From the NCBI GenBank assembly GCA_020635715.1, contig JACJZG010000017.1, positions 1 to 64,000 on the forward strand: a stretch of DNA of 64,000 bases. Reading direction: 5' to 3'. Positions 52,481-61,808 of this stretch are shown one piece after another. The stretch is from Flavobacteriales bacterium. GTDB taxonomy: Bacteria > Bacteroidota > Bacteroidia > Flavobacteriales_F > PHOS-HE28. The notes beneath the pieces were generated by a model. The model saw nothing but the letters and a program-made list of their open reading frames with translations, was not told the origin of the DNA and did no database searches. Position 1 is the stretch's first letter. Every line of letters starts with the position of its first letter. A program made the position numbers and the translations under genes.

Positions 52481-53825
52481 ATGTACGGGTTGCTGCGTCC
52501 TCTGCTCTTCCTGCTCGCCCCGGAGCGGGCGCATGCGCTCACCTTCCGGTTGTTGGATCTGCCGGGCGCGGCGTTCTTGAGCGGTGGTTCGCCACCGCCC
52601 ACGGCTGCGGCTCTGGAGGTGATGGGCCTGCGCTTTCCCGGGCCGGTCGGTCTGGCGGCGGGCATGGACAAGGATGCCGCCCATGTGGATGCGCTTGGCC
52701 GCATCGGCTTCGGCTTCGTGGAGGTGGGCACGCTCACGCCCGTGGCCCAACCCGGGAACGACCGCCCGCGACTGTTCCGGCTGAAGCCGGACCACGCCTT
52801 GATCAACCGGATGGGCTTCAACAATGGGGGGGTGGAAGCGGCCGTCCAGCGGCAAGCGGAGAAGGACCGGCATCCCGGGTTGGCGGCAACATCGGGAAGA
52901 ACAAGGTGACACCGAACGAAGCCGCCATCGATGACTATGTCGCCTGCTTCGAGGCGCTGCATCCCGTGGTGGACTACTTCGTGGTGAACGTGAGCAGCCC
53001 GAACACGCCTTCTGCGTGCGCTCCAGGAGAAATCCCGTGGTGAACGAGCTGAAACGTCGGTGATGCGGAAGGCCGTTCATCGTCCCATCCTCCTCAAGAT
53101 CGCGCCCGACCTGAACGAGGCGCAGCTGGACGATATCGTGGCAGTCGTGAAGGAGAGCGGCATCGCTGGCGTGATCGCCACGAACACCACCGCGATCACG
53201 GCGAGGCTTCCACACCAATCGAAGTCGACCGATGGGTGCTGGTGTGAGAAGCTCGCGACGCCGCAGCACAGAGGTCGTCTCCTACTCCGTCAGCGTCTGC
53301 CGCGACCCACGGTCATCATCGTGTGGGGGGCATCGAAGTGCCGCGGCCGCGGATCGAGAAGTTGGAGGCCGGTCGCATCTCGAACAGGTCTACACCGGAC
53401 TCGTTTACGAGGGGCGAAGCCTGCTCAGACGCATCAATCGGGCATTCATGCTTTGGCGATCGGCGAAGAATGCGGGTACACCACGGATGGACACGGATGT
53501 ACACGGATAGTTCCGCTGATGTTGCTGAACGAGGAAGAGTCCGGAGGTGATCGGCATCGCGATCGAGGTGCTGAACGAGCTTGGGCACGGACTACTCGAG
53601 AAGCCCTACGAGAACGCGATCCGTGGAATTCAGGCTCTGAGGCATTCCTTTGAACAGCAACCGTCGATGATCGGGGTGGGTGGCATCGACAGTGCCGAGT
53701 CCGCGATCGAGAAGCTCGAGGCCGGCGCCGACCTGGTGCAGGTGTATACCGGCCTTGTGTACGAAGGACCGGCCCTGCTCACACGCATCAACGAAGCCTA
53801 TCTACGATGGAAGCAGCGCAAGTGA
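52481..53825 (+). pseudogene. pyrD: Broken dihydroorotate dehydrogenase (pyrD), with a duplicated 3' end
   Basis: Starts as a normal class 2 (quinone) PyrD: MYGLLRPLLFLLAPERAHAL, GMDKDAAHVDALG, GFGFVEVGTLTP, INRMGFNN. It then shifts frame near 52880 (GGNIGKNK is in the next frame), again near 53015 (SSPNTP) and near 53055, recovers PILLKIAPDLNEAQ, and decays with further shifts through 53220-53465. A degenerate C-terminus (VYTGLVYEG, RRIN) is at about 53390-53450. After an inserted fragment (53466-53625) a second, intact PyrD end follows at about 53630-53825 (IGVGGIDSAESAIEKLEAGADLVQVYTG). The two ends differ at many bases, so this is not a recent copy. Non-functional as sequenced. Confidence 0.8.
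53466..53625 (+). mobile_element. GxxExxY-family gene fragment inserted in pyrD
   Basis: From the repeat CACGGATGGACACGGATGT (about 53475-53493) onward comes a short reading frame MLLNEEESG, then one base out of frame VIGIAIEVLNELGHGLLEKPYENAI. The spacing G..IEV...LG.GLLE..YE is that of the GxxExxY family. It is cut off at PYENAI and fuses to PyrD sequence. The repeat resembles the arms of the inverted repeat at 33179-33262. Confidence 0.6.
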
Positions 53826-54673
53826 AGCTCATCGAATGTCCCCGTGATGCCATGCAGGGACTGCACACCTTCATCCCCACGGATCGCAAGGTGGAGTACA
53901 TGGACAGCCTGCTGCGCGCAGGTTTCGATACGATCGACATCGGGAGCTTCGTCAGTCCCAAGGCGATCCCACAGCTGGCCGACACCCCCCTGGTGCTGGC
54001 GCGCATCGATGTGGCCGATACGCGCTCGAAGCTGCTGGTGATCGTGGCCAACGAGCGTGGTGCCGAGGAGGCGGTGAAGCAGGAGCGGGTAAGCTACCTC
54101 GGCTATCCCTTCAGCATCAGCGAGACCTTCCAGCAGCGTAACACCAATACCAGCATCGAGGGCTCGTGGGACCGCATCGCCCGCATCGCGGAGCTCACGC
54201 GGAACGCCAACAAGGAGCTGGTGGTGTACATCAGCATGGCCTTCGGCAATCCGTACGGTGATCCCTGGAACGCGGAGGTGGCGCTGCAATGGACAGGCCG
54301 TCTGGTAGAGGAGCTGGGCGTGCGCATCATCGCACTGAGCGATACGGTGGGCGTGGCCGATCCGAAGGACATCCGGTCCATGTTCTCCGCGCTCATACCG
54401 GCGATGCCCGGGGTGGAGTTCGGCGCACACCTGCACTGCACCCCGGACAACTGGCAGGCGAAGACCGCAGCTGCCTGGGAGGCCGGCTGCCGCCGCTTCG
54501 ACGGGGCGTTGAAGGGTTATGGCGGATGCCCAATGGCGGAAGATGAGCTCGTGGGCAACCTGGCCATGGACATCTTCGTGGCCGACCTGGAACGGCGTGG
54601 GATCAGGACGGGGATCGACCTGGAGGCGTTGGAGCGCTCGGTGCGGTTGGCGGGCACGGTGTTCCCGGGGTGA
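53807..54673 (+). CDS. Hydroxymethylglutaryl-CoA lyase
   Basis: 288 residues, the usual length. Motifs include LIECPRDAMQG near residue 8 (catalytic Arg and metal-binding Asp), RVSYLGYPFSISETFQQRNTN, ISMAFGNPYGDPW, ALSDTVGVADP, GAHLHCTP (metal His pair) and the signature GYGGCPMAED with catalytic Cys. It cleaves HMG-CoA to acetyl-CoA and acetoacetate in leucine breakdown. The start overlaps the pyrD remnant by 19 bp; the ATG was chosen because the protein starts at the normal place. A metallophosphoesterase gene converges on its end. Confidence 0.93.
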   Translation: MEAAQVKLIECPRDAMQGLHTFIPTDRKVEYMDSLLRAGFDTIDIGSFVSPKAIPQLADTPLVLARIDVADTRSKLLVIVANERGAEEAVKQERVSYLGYPFSISETFQQRNTNTSIEGSWDRIARIAELTRNANKELVVYISMAFGNPYGDPWNAEVALQWTGRLVEELGVRIIALSDTVGVADPKDIRSMFSALIPAMPGVEFGAHLHCTPDNWQAKTAAAWEAGCRRFDGALKGYGGCPMAEDELVGNLAMDIFVADLERRGIRTGIDLEALERSVRLAGTVFPG

Positions 54674-54678
54674 TCAGT

Positions 54679-55932
54679 TCATGCACGGTGCAATTCGAAC
54701 ACCGTGATCTCGGGTGGCATGCCCACACGGCCGGGGAAACCGATGAAACCGAAGCCCCGGTTCACGTAGAGTTTCTGAGTTCCTTCCGCATACAGGCCCG
54801 CCCAATGCTTGTACACCCATTGGGCCGGGCTGTATACGACGCCGTTGAGCCGGACCCCGAACTGGGCTCCATGCGTATGTCCGCTCAGGGTAAGGTCGAT
54901 CCCTGTGCCGAGCACTTTCTCTTCCCAATGCGTGGGATCATGGCTCATGAGGATCCGGAAGGGCAGCTGATCGGTCCCATAGATGGCCTTATCGAGGTCA
55001 CCGTATTGCTGGAAACGGCGCCCCCAGTTCTGGACACCGAGCAGGCCGATCCGGGAACCATCGCGCTCCAAGAGGATGTGTTCATCAAGCAGCAGCTTGA
55101 ATCCCATGTCACGGTGGAAGCCGGTGAGTTTCTCCAGGTTCGCCCGTTTCGCGCTGGCATCATCCCACTTCACATAATCACTGTAGTCGTGGTTCCCAAG
55201 GATACTGTACTTACCCATCCGTGCTTGAGCTTCGGCGAATACAGGGATGAACCGCTCCGCTTCATCCGCGTAATCGTTCACCATATCCCCGGTGAACAGG
55301 AGCAGGTCCGGTGATTCGGCGTTGATAAGGTCCACCCCGTTCCGCGCGATGGATAGGTCATCACCATAGCTTCCCAGATGCAGGTCACTGATCTGCACGA
55401 TACGCAGTCCATTGAACGCCTCAGGCAGGCCCGGACTGTCGATCCGCACACGTGCCACATTGAATTTCCGGCGACCCTTTGTCACGCCATAGAGGACGGC
55501 TGCGAACGGAACGGCGGATGCGATCAATCCAAGCTGGCTCAGGAAGTTCGCTCTGCCCATCGTTTCACCCGATACTTCCGGAGCACCGGGCAGCAACTTG
55601 CCCCAGATCCAACGTCCAAGATGTAGGATGTCGTCCAGTCCATGGAAGGTCACGATGACGAGCTTGGGCAGGAAGAAGAGCAGGAACAAAGCCACCAATG
55701 AGAACACGTAGCTGTGGTCGCGTCGCTCTTGGGAGTTTCCCATGCTGATGACGGTCCAGACCATGACCGCCAAGATCCCCAGCGAGATGATCCAATACAA
55801 GTACCTGACGATGCGCCGCAGGACAAGGGAGTGGTTGGCGAGCGCCGTATTCACACCTTTGTACGCATACAGATCGATGAGGACCAGTACGACAAGGAAG
55901 ATGGAGAAATTGCGGATGGCGGCAGCGGACAT
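54679..55932 (-). CDS. Membrane-bound metallophosphoesterase
   Basis: 417 residues. Four transmembrane helices at about 8-25, 40-62, 75-97 and 130-150, then a calcineurin-like phosphoesterase domain facing either compartment. Metal-site motifs in order: QISDLHLGSYGDD (near 180), FTGDMVND, LGNHDYSD, MSHDP and LSGHTHGAQFG. Such proteins cleave phosphomonoesters or UDP-linked lipids such as UDP-diacylglucosamine; this exact role is not provable here. ATG 55932 is the only good start. Alone on its strand, converging with the lyase gene. Confidence 0.87.
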   Translation of the reverse strand: MSAAAIRNFSIFLVVLVLIDLYAYKGVNTALANHSLVLRRIVRYLYWIISLGILAVMVWTVISMGNSQERRDHSYVFSLVALFLLFFLPKLVIVTFHGLDDILHLGRWIWGKLLPGAPEVSGETMGRANFLSQLGLIASAVPFAAVLYGVTKGRRKFNVARVRIDSPGLPEAFNGLRIVQISDLHLGSYGDDLSIARNGVDLINAESPDLLLFTGDMVNDYADEAERFIPVFAEAQARMGKYSILGNHDYSDYVKWDDASAKRANLEKLTGFHRDMGFKLLLDEHILLERDGSRIGLLGVQNWGRRFQQYGDLDKAIYGTDQLPFRILMSHDPTHWEEKVLGTGIDLTLSGHTHGAQFGVRLNGVVYSPAQWVYKHWAGLYAEGTQKLYVNRGFGFIGFPGRVGMPPEITVFELHRA

Positions 55933-55984
55933 GGGTCGAAGCTACGGGTCGGAGCGGCCGGGAACCCGTCGGATTGTCGTGTTC

Positions 55985-57409
55985 ATGTGCTGGCGGGCTT
56001 GTGCTGCTGTGTCCCTCATCCTTCTCGCGTGCGTTCCAGCCAGTTCACAAACGTGGCGAAAGGCCTTTGGGGCGTTCGGTCAGGATCAAGGTGCCGTGGT
56101 ACGGTGGGTAAGTGATGGGACAATACTCGTCGGTGGTAGTACGGGTAGCTTCGGGGCGGGCGGATCGGACATCTATCTGCTGGGTTTGGACGGGGCTGGA
56201 ATTCGCCAGTGGAGCGCGACCATTGGAGGGCCCGCTGTGGAGGAACTCGTAGATATGGTGAAGCTTCCGGGCGGGGACCTTCTGCTTGCGGGGAACACGA
56301 ATTCGAACGGTGGTTATGACGGGGCGCTGGTGCGCACCGACGCTTTTGGCAACGTCATCTGGGAACGAACTTATGGGGCCGACGATTGGGACTTCTTCCG
56401 GGAGATGCTGGTGACCGCGGCCGGTGAGGTGATGCTTGTCGGCCGTTCATTCAGAGAAGGCGTCGGAGCAGAGGTGTGGGTCCTAAAGGTGGACGAGGAG
56501 GGTGAGATATTGGATGAGTGGCTCTATGGCGGTGATGGAGAACAGGAAGGGCGAGCGATCTGTGCGTTCGGCGACGGTTTTGTCATCGCCGGCTCCGCAG
56601 GTACGGGGGAACTGAGCGATGGATTGCTGATCCGCATCCAGGTGGATGGTTCCGAGGCCTGGTCGCAGACGTTCGGTGGTGATTCTTTGGACATGTTCAA
56701 CGATGTGTTGGCGACCTCCGACGGAGGACTCTCGATGATGGGCATCACCCATAGTTTCTCGCAATGGGAAGAGGCCTATCACGTGAAGGCCGATGCCGAT
56801 GGTGCAGAACTGTGGTTCCACAACTGGGGTCAAGTCAATGATCAAGGTGCGATGAAACACCAGGAGTTGTCCTCGGGTGAATTCATTTCCATCGGCTACA
56901 CCAAGACTTCTGGGGGAGGGGGAGAGGATATGTTCCTCTTGAAGAGCGACCCGGAAGGTGGATTCGTGTTCGGCAGGACGTTCGGCGGTGGTGCTGACGA
57001 TCAAGGGGCATCGGTGGATCTTACCGATGATGGCTTCGTTTGTGCCGGCTGGACATCGAGTTACGGAGCTGGTGGTCGCGATGTCTTTGTTGTTCGCACG
57101 AACGCCTCCGGTTCAACGCTGACAGAGATCGTTGGGACCGCTTTTGATCCCTTGAGCGTGGAGGAGGAGACCGTGGCAACGGTCTTTATAGCGCCGAACC
57201 CATCCGCCGGTGACTTCCGGATCGAGGGGCTCGTCGGAAGACATGCCTGGACCTTGCATGACGCATCGGGGCGCATGGTCGGTTCAGGGTCCATCGATGA
57301 GATGAGCACGATATCCGTCGATGTGGAAGCCGGTGTGTATCGCTTCCGGTTGGTCGATCAGCGTGGTGTGATGCGCTGGACCGGGTCGCTGGTCATCGTC
57401 GATCGATAG
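55985..57409 (+). CDS. Secreted beta-propeller-like protein with T9SS sorting domain
   Basis: 474 residues from ATG 55985 (GTG 55979 also fits). Signal peptide MCWRACAAVSLILLACVPASS. Repeats of about 50 residues follow, such as GDLLLAGNTNSNGGYDGALV, GEVMLVGRSFREG and GFVCAGWTSSYGAGGRDVFV, each beginning W...FGG or similar. The last 80 residues (FIAPNPSAGDFRI to SLVIVDR) are a T9SS sorting domain with PNPS. Divergent from the phosphoesterase gene. Likely surface-exposed. Confidence 0.82.
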   Translation: MCWRACAAVSLILLACVPASSQTWRKAFGAFGQDQGAVVRWVSDGTILVGGSTGSFGAGGSDIYLLGLDGAGIRQWSATIGGPAVEELVDMVKLPGGDLLLAGNTNSNGGYDGALVRTDAFGNVIWERTYGADDWDFFREMLVTAAGEVMLVGRSFREGVGAEVWVLKVDEEGEILDEWLYGGDGEQEGRAICAFGDGFVIAGSAGTGELSDGLLIRIQVDGSEAWSQTFGGDSLDMFNDVLATSDGGLSMMGITHSFSQWEEAYHVKADADGAELWFHNWGQVNDQGAMKHQELSSGEFISIGYTKTSGGGGEDMFLLKSDPEGGFVFGRTFGGGADDQGASVDLTDDGFVCAGWTSSYGAGGRDVFVVRTNASGSTLTEIVGTAFDPLSVEEETVATVFIAPNPSAGDFRIEGLVGRHAWTLHDASGRMVGSGSIDEMSTISVDVEAGVYRFRLVDQRGVMRWTGSLVIVDR

Positions 57410-57422
57410 GCACCACCGGCCC

Positions 57423-58808
57423 ATGCCTTCCTCCCGCGCCTACCTCCTCCTCGGTCACCTCCTCTTCCTCGGCCTCTTTCTCCTCGCATACATCCATGCC
57501 GTGCCGCGCGTGGTGCATGTGGATTCGGCCTTCCAGTTCTTCAAGTGGACCGAGGTGCCCGGTATCGCTGTGGAGGCACATCGCTACACGGCGATCATTC
57601 CGCAACTGCTGGTGAAGCTCGCGATGGGGCTCGGACTCCCGTTGAAGGGACTGACGGTCGTGGCTTCCCTGGCCCATGTGCTGGTGCCGTATTTGATCTT
57701 TCTCGTGATCGGCCACGGGATGAAGCAGCCCTGGCTGGCGATGGGGGTGGTGCTGGCACAAGTACTCGCCACACGCCTCACCTTCTACGGGATCGTGCTG
57801 GAGGCGAACTACCTGCTCAGCTATCCCTTCCTGCTCGCCGCCGTGCTGGCCGGACCGAAGGCACGATCGAACGATAGGCGTTCCTTCCTGCTTGCGCTCG
57901 CGGCGCTGCTACTGATGCTGTTGGTTCATCCCTTGGGTGCCTTCGTGGCGCTCTTCGTCCTACTCCATCACCGGCTGAATGGATCGGTAGGGTCGCGGCA
58001 GCTATACGTGCTCATGGGCCTCGCTGTGCTCTGGCCATTCGTGGGTCGGCTGCTCTTCCAACCGACGTCCTATGAGTCCGGACTTTACACCGCGCTTGAA
58101 GAAGGCTTCGCAGGTCCGGTGCGGTTCTCGGAACTTCCCGGCTTCCGGTATCTGGTCGATCATACGGCGAACTACACGACGCACTACCTGCTCCTCTGGT
58201 GTGCCCTGGTCCTGCTGGTCTCGCTATTGGTGCGGCGAAAGGCCTGGTCGATCACGGTCCTGGTACTCGGGGCCATCGCAGGCTTCATCCTCATCCACGT
58301 ATGGGCCTACCATGCCGGTGAAACGGCCATGATGATGGAGAAGAATTTCCTTCCGCTGGCGGTCTTCGTGGCGCTGCCGCTCTCAGTGGAACTCGGTCGC
58401 ACATCCGCGCGCCACCAATGGTGGGGACTTGTACCGTTCGCGCTCGTCCTCTTCATCCAGTTCCGGGGGATCTCCTTCGCCTCCCGTCCGGCCCGTGAGC
58501 GGGTGGACCGGATCGCGGCCCTGGTGGAACATGGCCGGGAAGCTGGTGTGCGCAAGGCCTGTGCAGATCCGCGCGCGTTGGATGATGATGGCCTTCACAT
58601 CCACTGGGCCCTGGCCTTCGAGACCCTGCTGCTCAGCGCACAGGATGGTGCCGAACAGAGCGTTACGGTCGTAGCCAGCACAGAATGCGTGACGAACGGC
58701 ACGTGTGTGGACCTGTCGGAACTGGTGGATGGTCACAGGATCTGCGGCGAAGGGGATCGTTACTACCAACTCCCGAACGGACCTTACGTCTTACTTTCAG
58801 CCCATTGA
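57423..58808 (+). CDS. Polytopic membrane protein, possibly GT-C-like
   Basis: 461 residues with about ten membrane helices between residues 8 and 355 and a soluble C-terminal part of about 95 residues. The first loop carries VVHVDSAFQFFKW with an acidic residue in the position used by GT-C enzymes, but the motif is weak. The soluble tail has Cys residues at ECVTNGTC and RICGEGD, which could form disulfides in the periplasm. It follows the T9SS gene by 13 bp. No firm family. Confidence 0.6.
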   Translation: MPSSRAYLLLGHLLFLGLFLLAYIHAVPRVVHVDSAFQFFKWTEVPGIAVEAHRYTAIIPQLLVKLAMGLGLPLKGLTVVASLAHVLVPYLIFLVIGHGMKQPWLAMGVVLAQVLATRLTFYGIVLEANYLLSYPFLLAAVLAGPKARSNDRRSFLLALAALLLMLLVHPLGAFVALFVLLHHRLNGSVGSRQLYVLMGLAVLWPFVGRLLFQPTSYESGLYTALEEGFAGPVRFSELPGFRYLVDHTANYTTHYLLLWCALVLLVSLLVRRKAWSITVLVLGAIAGFILIHVWAYHAGETAMMMEKNFLPLAVFVALPLSVELGRTSARHQWWGLVPFALVLFIQFRGISFASRPARERVDRIAALVEHGREAGVRKACADPRALDDDGLHIHWALAFETLLLSAQDGAEQSVTVVASTECVTNGTCVDLSELVDGHRICGEGDRYYQLPNGPYVLLSAH

Positions 58809-58823
58809 TCGTTCGCGTCCCTT

Positions 58824-59522
58824 ATGGAAGAGAATATCCTGTCTGGTTTCCGTTGGGTTCATATCGCTTCGGGCTTCGTGGCTCTTTTCGTGGCACCCAT
58901 CGCCATGGCCGTCCGGAAGGGTGGTGACGCGCACCGGCTCTGGGGCAAGGTCTTCTTCTATGGCATGGCGGTCGTGGCCTTCACGGCCATCGTCATGGGC
59001 ATCTGGCAGAACAAGATGTTCCTGGCCATGGTCGCCGTTCTGAGCTTCCACATGGCTGCTTCGGGCTACCGGGCACTGTTCCACAAGCGGCTGCACGCCG
59101 GCCAGAAGCCGGGCACCATGGACATCGTGCTGCAGGGCACGGCCGGTGTGGTGAACGGCGGGCTCTTCATCTGGGGCTTCGTCAACATCCTGCTCGGGAA
59201 CAAGGGCGTGGGCACCATGCTCTTCATCGCCTTCGGCCTCATCGGCAGCTTCATGGTATGGCGCAACCTCCAGCGCTTCTACAAGCACCACCACGAGAAG
59301 CACGAGTGGCTCTTCGCGCACATGGCGGGCTTCCTCGGCGGCTACATCGCCACGGTCTCGGCCTTCAGTGCGGTGAACATGGACTTCATCAAGCCGGTCT
59401 GGCTGCAATGGCTCTGGCCCACCATCGTCGGTACACCGCTCATCATCCTCTGGTCGCGGTACTACCGGAAGCGGCTTTCCCGCGGTCGTCGCGCACGGGA
59501 TGTGGTGGAGATCCGGATCTAG
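58824..59522 (+). CDS. Membrane protein, unknown (DUF2306-like)
   Basis: 232 residues with about seven transmembrane helices. Conserved-looking His appears in SGFRWVHIASGFVALFVAPI near the start and KHHHEKHEWLFAHMAGFLGGY near residue 155, which could bind metal or haem. RKGGDAHRLWGKVFFYGM is typical of DUF2306-type proteins. The DUF2306 link is tentative. It is 15 bp downstream of the preceding membrane protein gene and probably co-transcribed with it. Confidence 0.6.
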   Translation: MEENILSGFRWVHIASGFVALFVAPIAMAVRKGGDAHRLWGKVFFYGMAVVAFTAIVMGIWQNKMFLAMVAVLSFHMAASGYRALFHKRLHAGQKPGTMDIVLQGTAGVVNGGLFIWGFVNILLGNKGVGTMLFIAFGLIGSFMVWRNLQRFYKHHHEKHEWLFAHMAGFLGGYIATVSAFSAVNMDFIKPVWLQWLWPTIVGTPLIILWSRYYRKRLSRGRRARDVVEIRI

Positions 59523-59545
59523 TGATCCGGGCGGGTGCCGATCGG

Positions 59546-59553
59546 TACCTTAG
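59546..59553 (+). promoter_or_regulatory. Possible promoter core for the polysaccharide cluster
   Basis: TACCTTAG, one base off TAnnTTTG at each of the last two core positions, 15 bases before the GT4 start at 59569. Weak. Confidence 0.3.
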
Positions 59554-59568
59554 CCACCCATTCAACGG

Positions 59569-60669
59569 ATGGTGGAACCCTCGCAAGCCGCTCCACGTGT
59601 TCTCGTGCTCTATACCGAGACCGCACCTTACGTCATGGCCTGCCTGGACGCTCTGGTGGCACGCACGGGAGCACGCATCGAACTGGTGCGCTGGCCGGTG
59701 AACGCCGAAGCACCCTTCGATACCGGCGCCCATCCGGGTATCACGATCCATGACCGTACCGCCTTCGACGATCAGGCCCTGCTCGCCTTCGCATTGAAGT
59801 TCGATCCGCAGCTGGTCATCGCCAGCGGCTGGGTGGACAAAGGCTACCTGCGCGTGTGCCGGGCGATGCGGCGCAAGGGTGTGCCCACCAGCATGAACCT
59901 CGATACCGCCTGGCGCGGTGGGCCGAAGCAGTGGCTCAGCACCGTGCTTGCGCGCTTCTGGATGCCGCGGACCTACAGCCACATCTGGGCCACGGGATCA
60001 CGTCAGGTGCGGTACGCACGCATGCTCGGCCTCCGTGATACGCACATCCTCACCGGGCTTTACGCGGCGGACACCAAGCCGTTGGTCGAAGCCTCGGTAC
60101 GGGCGCGCGCTGCACGAAGCCAGCACTTCCCGCATCGCTTCATCCACGTGGCGCGCTACATCCCCACCAAGGGCCAGCAACTGCTCTGCGATGCGTTCGC
60201 CGAGCTCTGCGATCAAGGGCGTGCCGGTGATTGGGAGTTGCATCTCGTCGGCGTCGGTGAACGTTTCGACGCGGTGCGCGACAGTCCTTCCGGCAGACAT
60301 CCACGGATCACGCATCGCGGCTTCGTGCAGGCGGGTGAAATGCCCGCGGTGCTGGCGGAAGCGGGCGTGTCCGTGTTGCCGAGCCTGTATGAACCCTGGG
60401 GCGTGGTGGTGCAGGAGCACGCGTGCATGGGCCTGCCGCTCCTCTTGAGCGATGCGGTGGGTGCGGGTGAGCGCTTCCTGAAGGAGGGGGAGAACGGCGC
60501 CTCCCACAAGGCCGGTGACAAGGACGATCTGCAACGGAGCCTCCTGCGGATCATCGGGATGGACGATGCCGCGTTGGTGCGCATGGGCGAACGCTCCGCA
60601 GAACTGGGAGCCACCTGGACACCGGCGATGTGGGCGGAGATGGCGGAGAAACACTTCTTCGAACGGTGA
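59569..60669 (+). CDS. Glycosyltransferase family 4 protein
   Basis: 366 residues with a GT-B fold. The N-terminal half starts PRVLVLYTETAPYVMACLDALV; the C-terminal half has the GT4 signature YEPWGVVVQEHACMGLPLLLSD (about 273-294), including the E-x7-E pair. RFIHVARYIPTKGQQLLCDAF is the sugar-nucleotide-domain start. It transfers a sugar from a nucleotide donor in surface polysaccharide synthesis. Stop overlaps the next gene's GTG start (GTGA), the first of a compact four-gene cluster. Confidence 0.88.
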   Translation: MVEPSQAAPRVLVLYTETAPYVMACLDALVARTGARIELVRWPVNAEAPFDTGAHPGITIHDRTAFDDQALLAFALKFDPQLVIASGWVDKGYLRVCRAMRRKGVPTSMNLDTAWRGGPKQWLSTVLARFWMPRTYSHIWATGSRQVRYARMLGLRDTHILTGLYAADTKPLVEASVRARAARSQHFPHRFIHVARYIPTKGQQLLCDAFAELCDQGRAGDWELHLVGVGERFDAVRDSPSGRHPRITHRGFVQAGEMPAVLAEAGVSVLPSLYEPWGVVVQEHACMGLPLLLSDAVGAGERFLKEGENGASHKAGDKDDLQRSLLRIIGMDDAALVRMGERSAELGATWTPAMWAEMAEKHFFER

Positions 60670-61808
60670 GCGTTCCCAAGGTCCTCGCCTTCATCGATTG
60701 GTACAAGCCCTACTTCAAGGCGGGCGGTCCCGTGCGCAGCCTGGTGAACCTGGTGGAGCACCTGCAAGGGCGCATCGACTTCCACATCATCACTGGCGAC
60801 CACGACTATACGGCCACAAGCAACGAGGCTGGTGTGCCCACGGATCAATGGATCACCGCGGATGCCGGTGAACAGGTCTATCACGCTTCTCCCGAAGCAC
60901 GATCGGTCGCCAGATGGCGGGAGTTGATCACGGGCGGATCCTGGGACCTGGTCTACATCAACGGACTTTACTCGCAGTGGTCCACGATCGTGCCACTCTG
61001 GGTGCTGCGCGGTAGCCAGCTACGGCGGATCGTAGCCGTGCGTGGCATGCTGGCGGCCGGTCCCATGCGGCAGAGCGCCCTGAAGAAGCGCCTCTTCCTG
61101 TGGGTGATGAAGCGGCTCGGCTGTTTCCGGGGTGTGGAGTTCCAGGCGACGATCGCGGAGGAGAAGGCGGACATCTTGCGCTGGATCGGTCCGAGGACCG
61201 TGGTGCATGTGGTGCCCAACCTCGCCCGCAAGGTGAGCGATGTTCCTCCGAAGAGCTTGGAGAAGAAGCCGGGCGAACTGCGCCTGATCAGCGTGGCGCG
61301 GATCGCGGAGGAGAAGAACACGCTCTTCGCGATCGAACGGTTGACGGGGGTGAAGGGCAGGGTGCGCTTCGATCTGTACGGCACGGTGTACGACGAATCC
61401 TACTTCGCGCGCTGCCAGGAGGCGATACGTGCCTTGCCATCGGAGATCGAGGTGCGTTGGCATGGTCAACTGGCGAATGAAGCCGTGGCCGCCGCCATCG
61501 GTGAGGCGCATGTCCTCTATATGCCGAGCGTGGGCGAGAACTTCGGTCATACCATGCTCGAAGCGCTTATCGTCGGTCGTCCGCTGCTCATCAGCGATCG
61601 CACCCCGTGGAAGGGCTTGGAAGCCGCAGCTGCCGGCTGGGACCTTCCGCTGGAGGACCCGGCGCGCTTCACCGCCACCGTGCAACGGGCCGTGGACATG
61701 GACCAGGCGGCCTATGACCGGCTGGTACAGGGAGCGTACGCCATCGGTGCCCGATATTTGAACGATCCCGATCCCGTGGAACGCAGCTACCGCATGTTCA
61801 GGCCATGA
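60666..61808 (+). CDS. Glycosyltransferase family 4-like protein
   Basis: 380 residues from GTG 60666, which overlaps the preceding stop by 4 nt. It begins VLAFIDWYKPYFKAGGPVRSLVNLVEHL, typical of GT4 enzymes of capsule clusters. The C-terminal half has RLISVARIAEEKNTLFAIERL and the nucleotide site PSVGENFGHTMLEALIVGRPLL (about 279-300), with E-N-F-G-H-T-x-x-E. It likely adds the next sugar of the same glycan. It overlaps the acetyltransferase gene by 4 nt (ATGA). Confidence 0.87.
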   Translation: MSVPKVLAFIDWYKPYFKAGGPVRSLVNLVEHLQGRIDFHIITGDHDYTATSNEAGVPTDQWITADAGEQVYHASPEARSVARWRELITGGSWDLVYINGLYSQWSTIVPLWVLRGSQLRRIVAVRGMLAAGPMRQSALKKRLFLWVMKRLGCFRGVEFQATIAEEKADILRWIGPRTVVHVVPNLARKVSDVPPKSLEKKPGELRLISVARIAEEKNTLFAIERLTGVKGRVRFDLYGTVYDESYFARCQEAIRALPSEIEVRWHGQLANEAVAAAIGEAHVLYMPSVGENFGHTMLEALIVGRPLLISDRTPWKGLEAAAAGWDLPLEDPARFTATVQRAVDMDQAAYDRLVQGAYAIGARYLNDPDPVERSYRMFRP

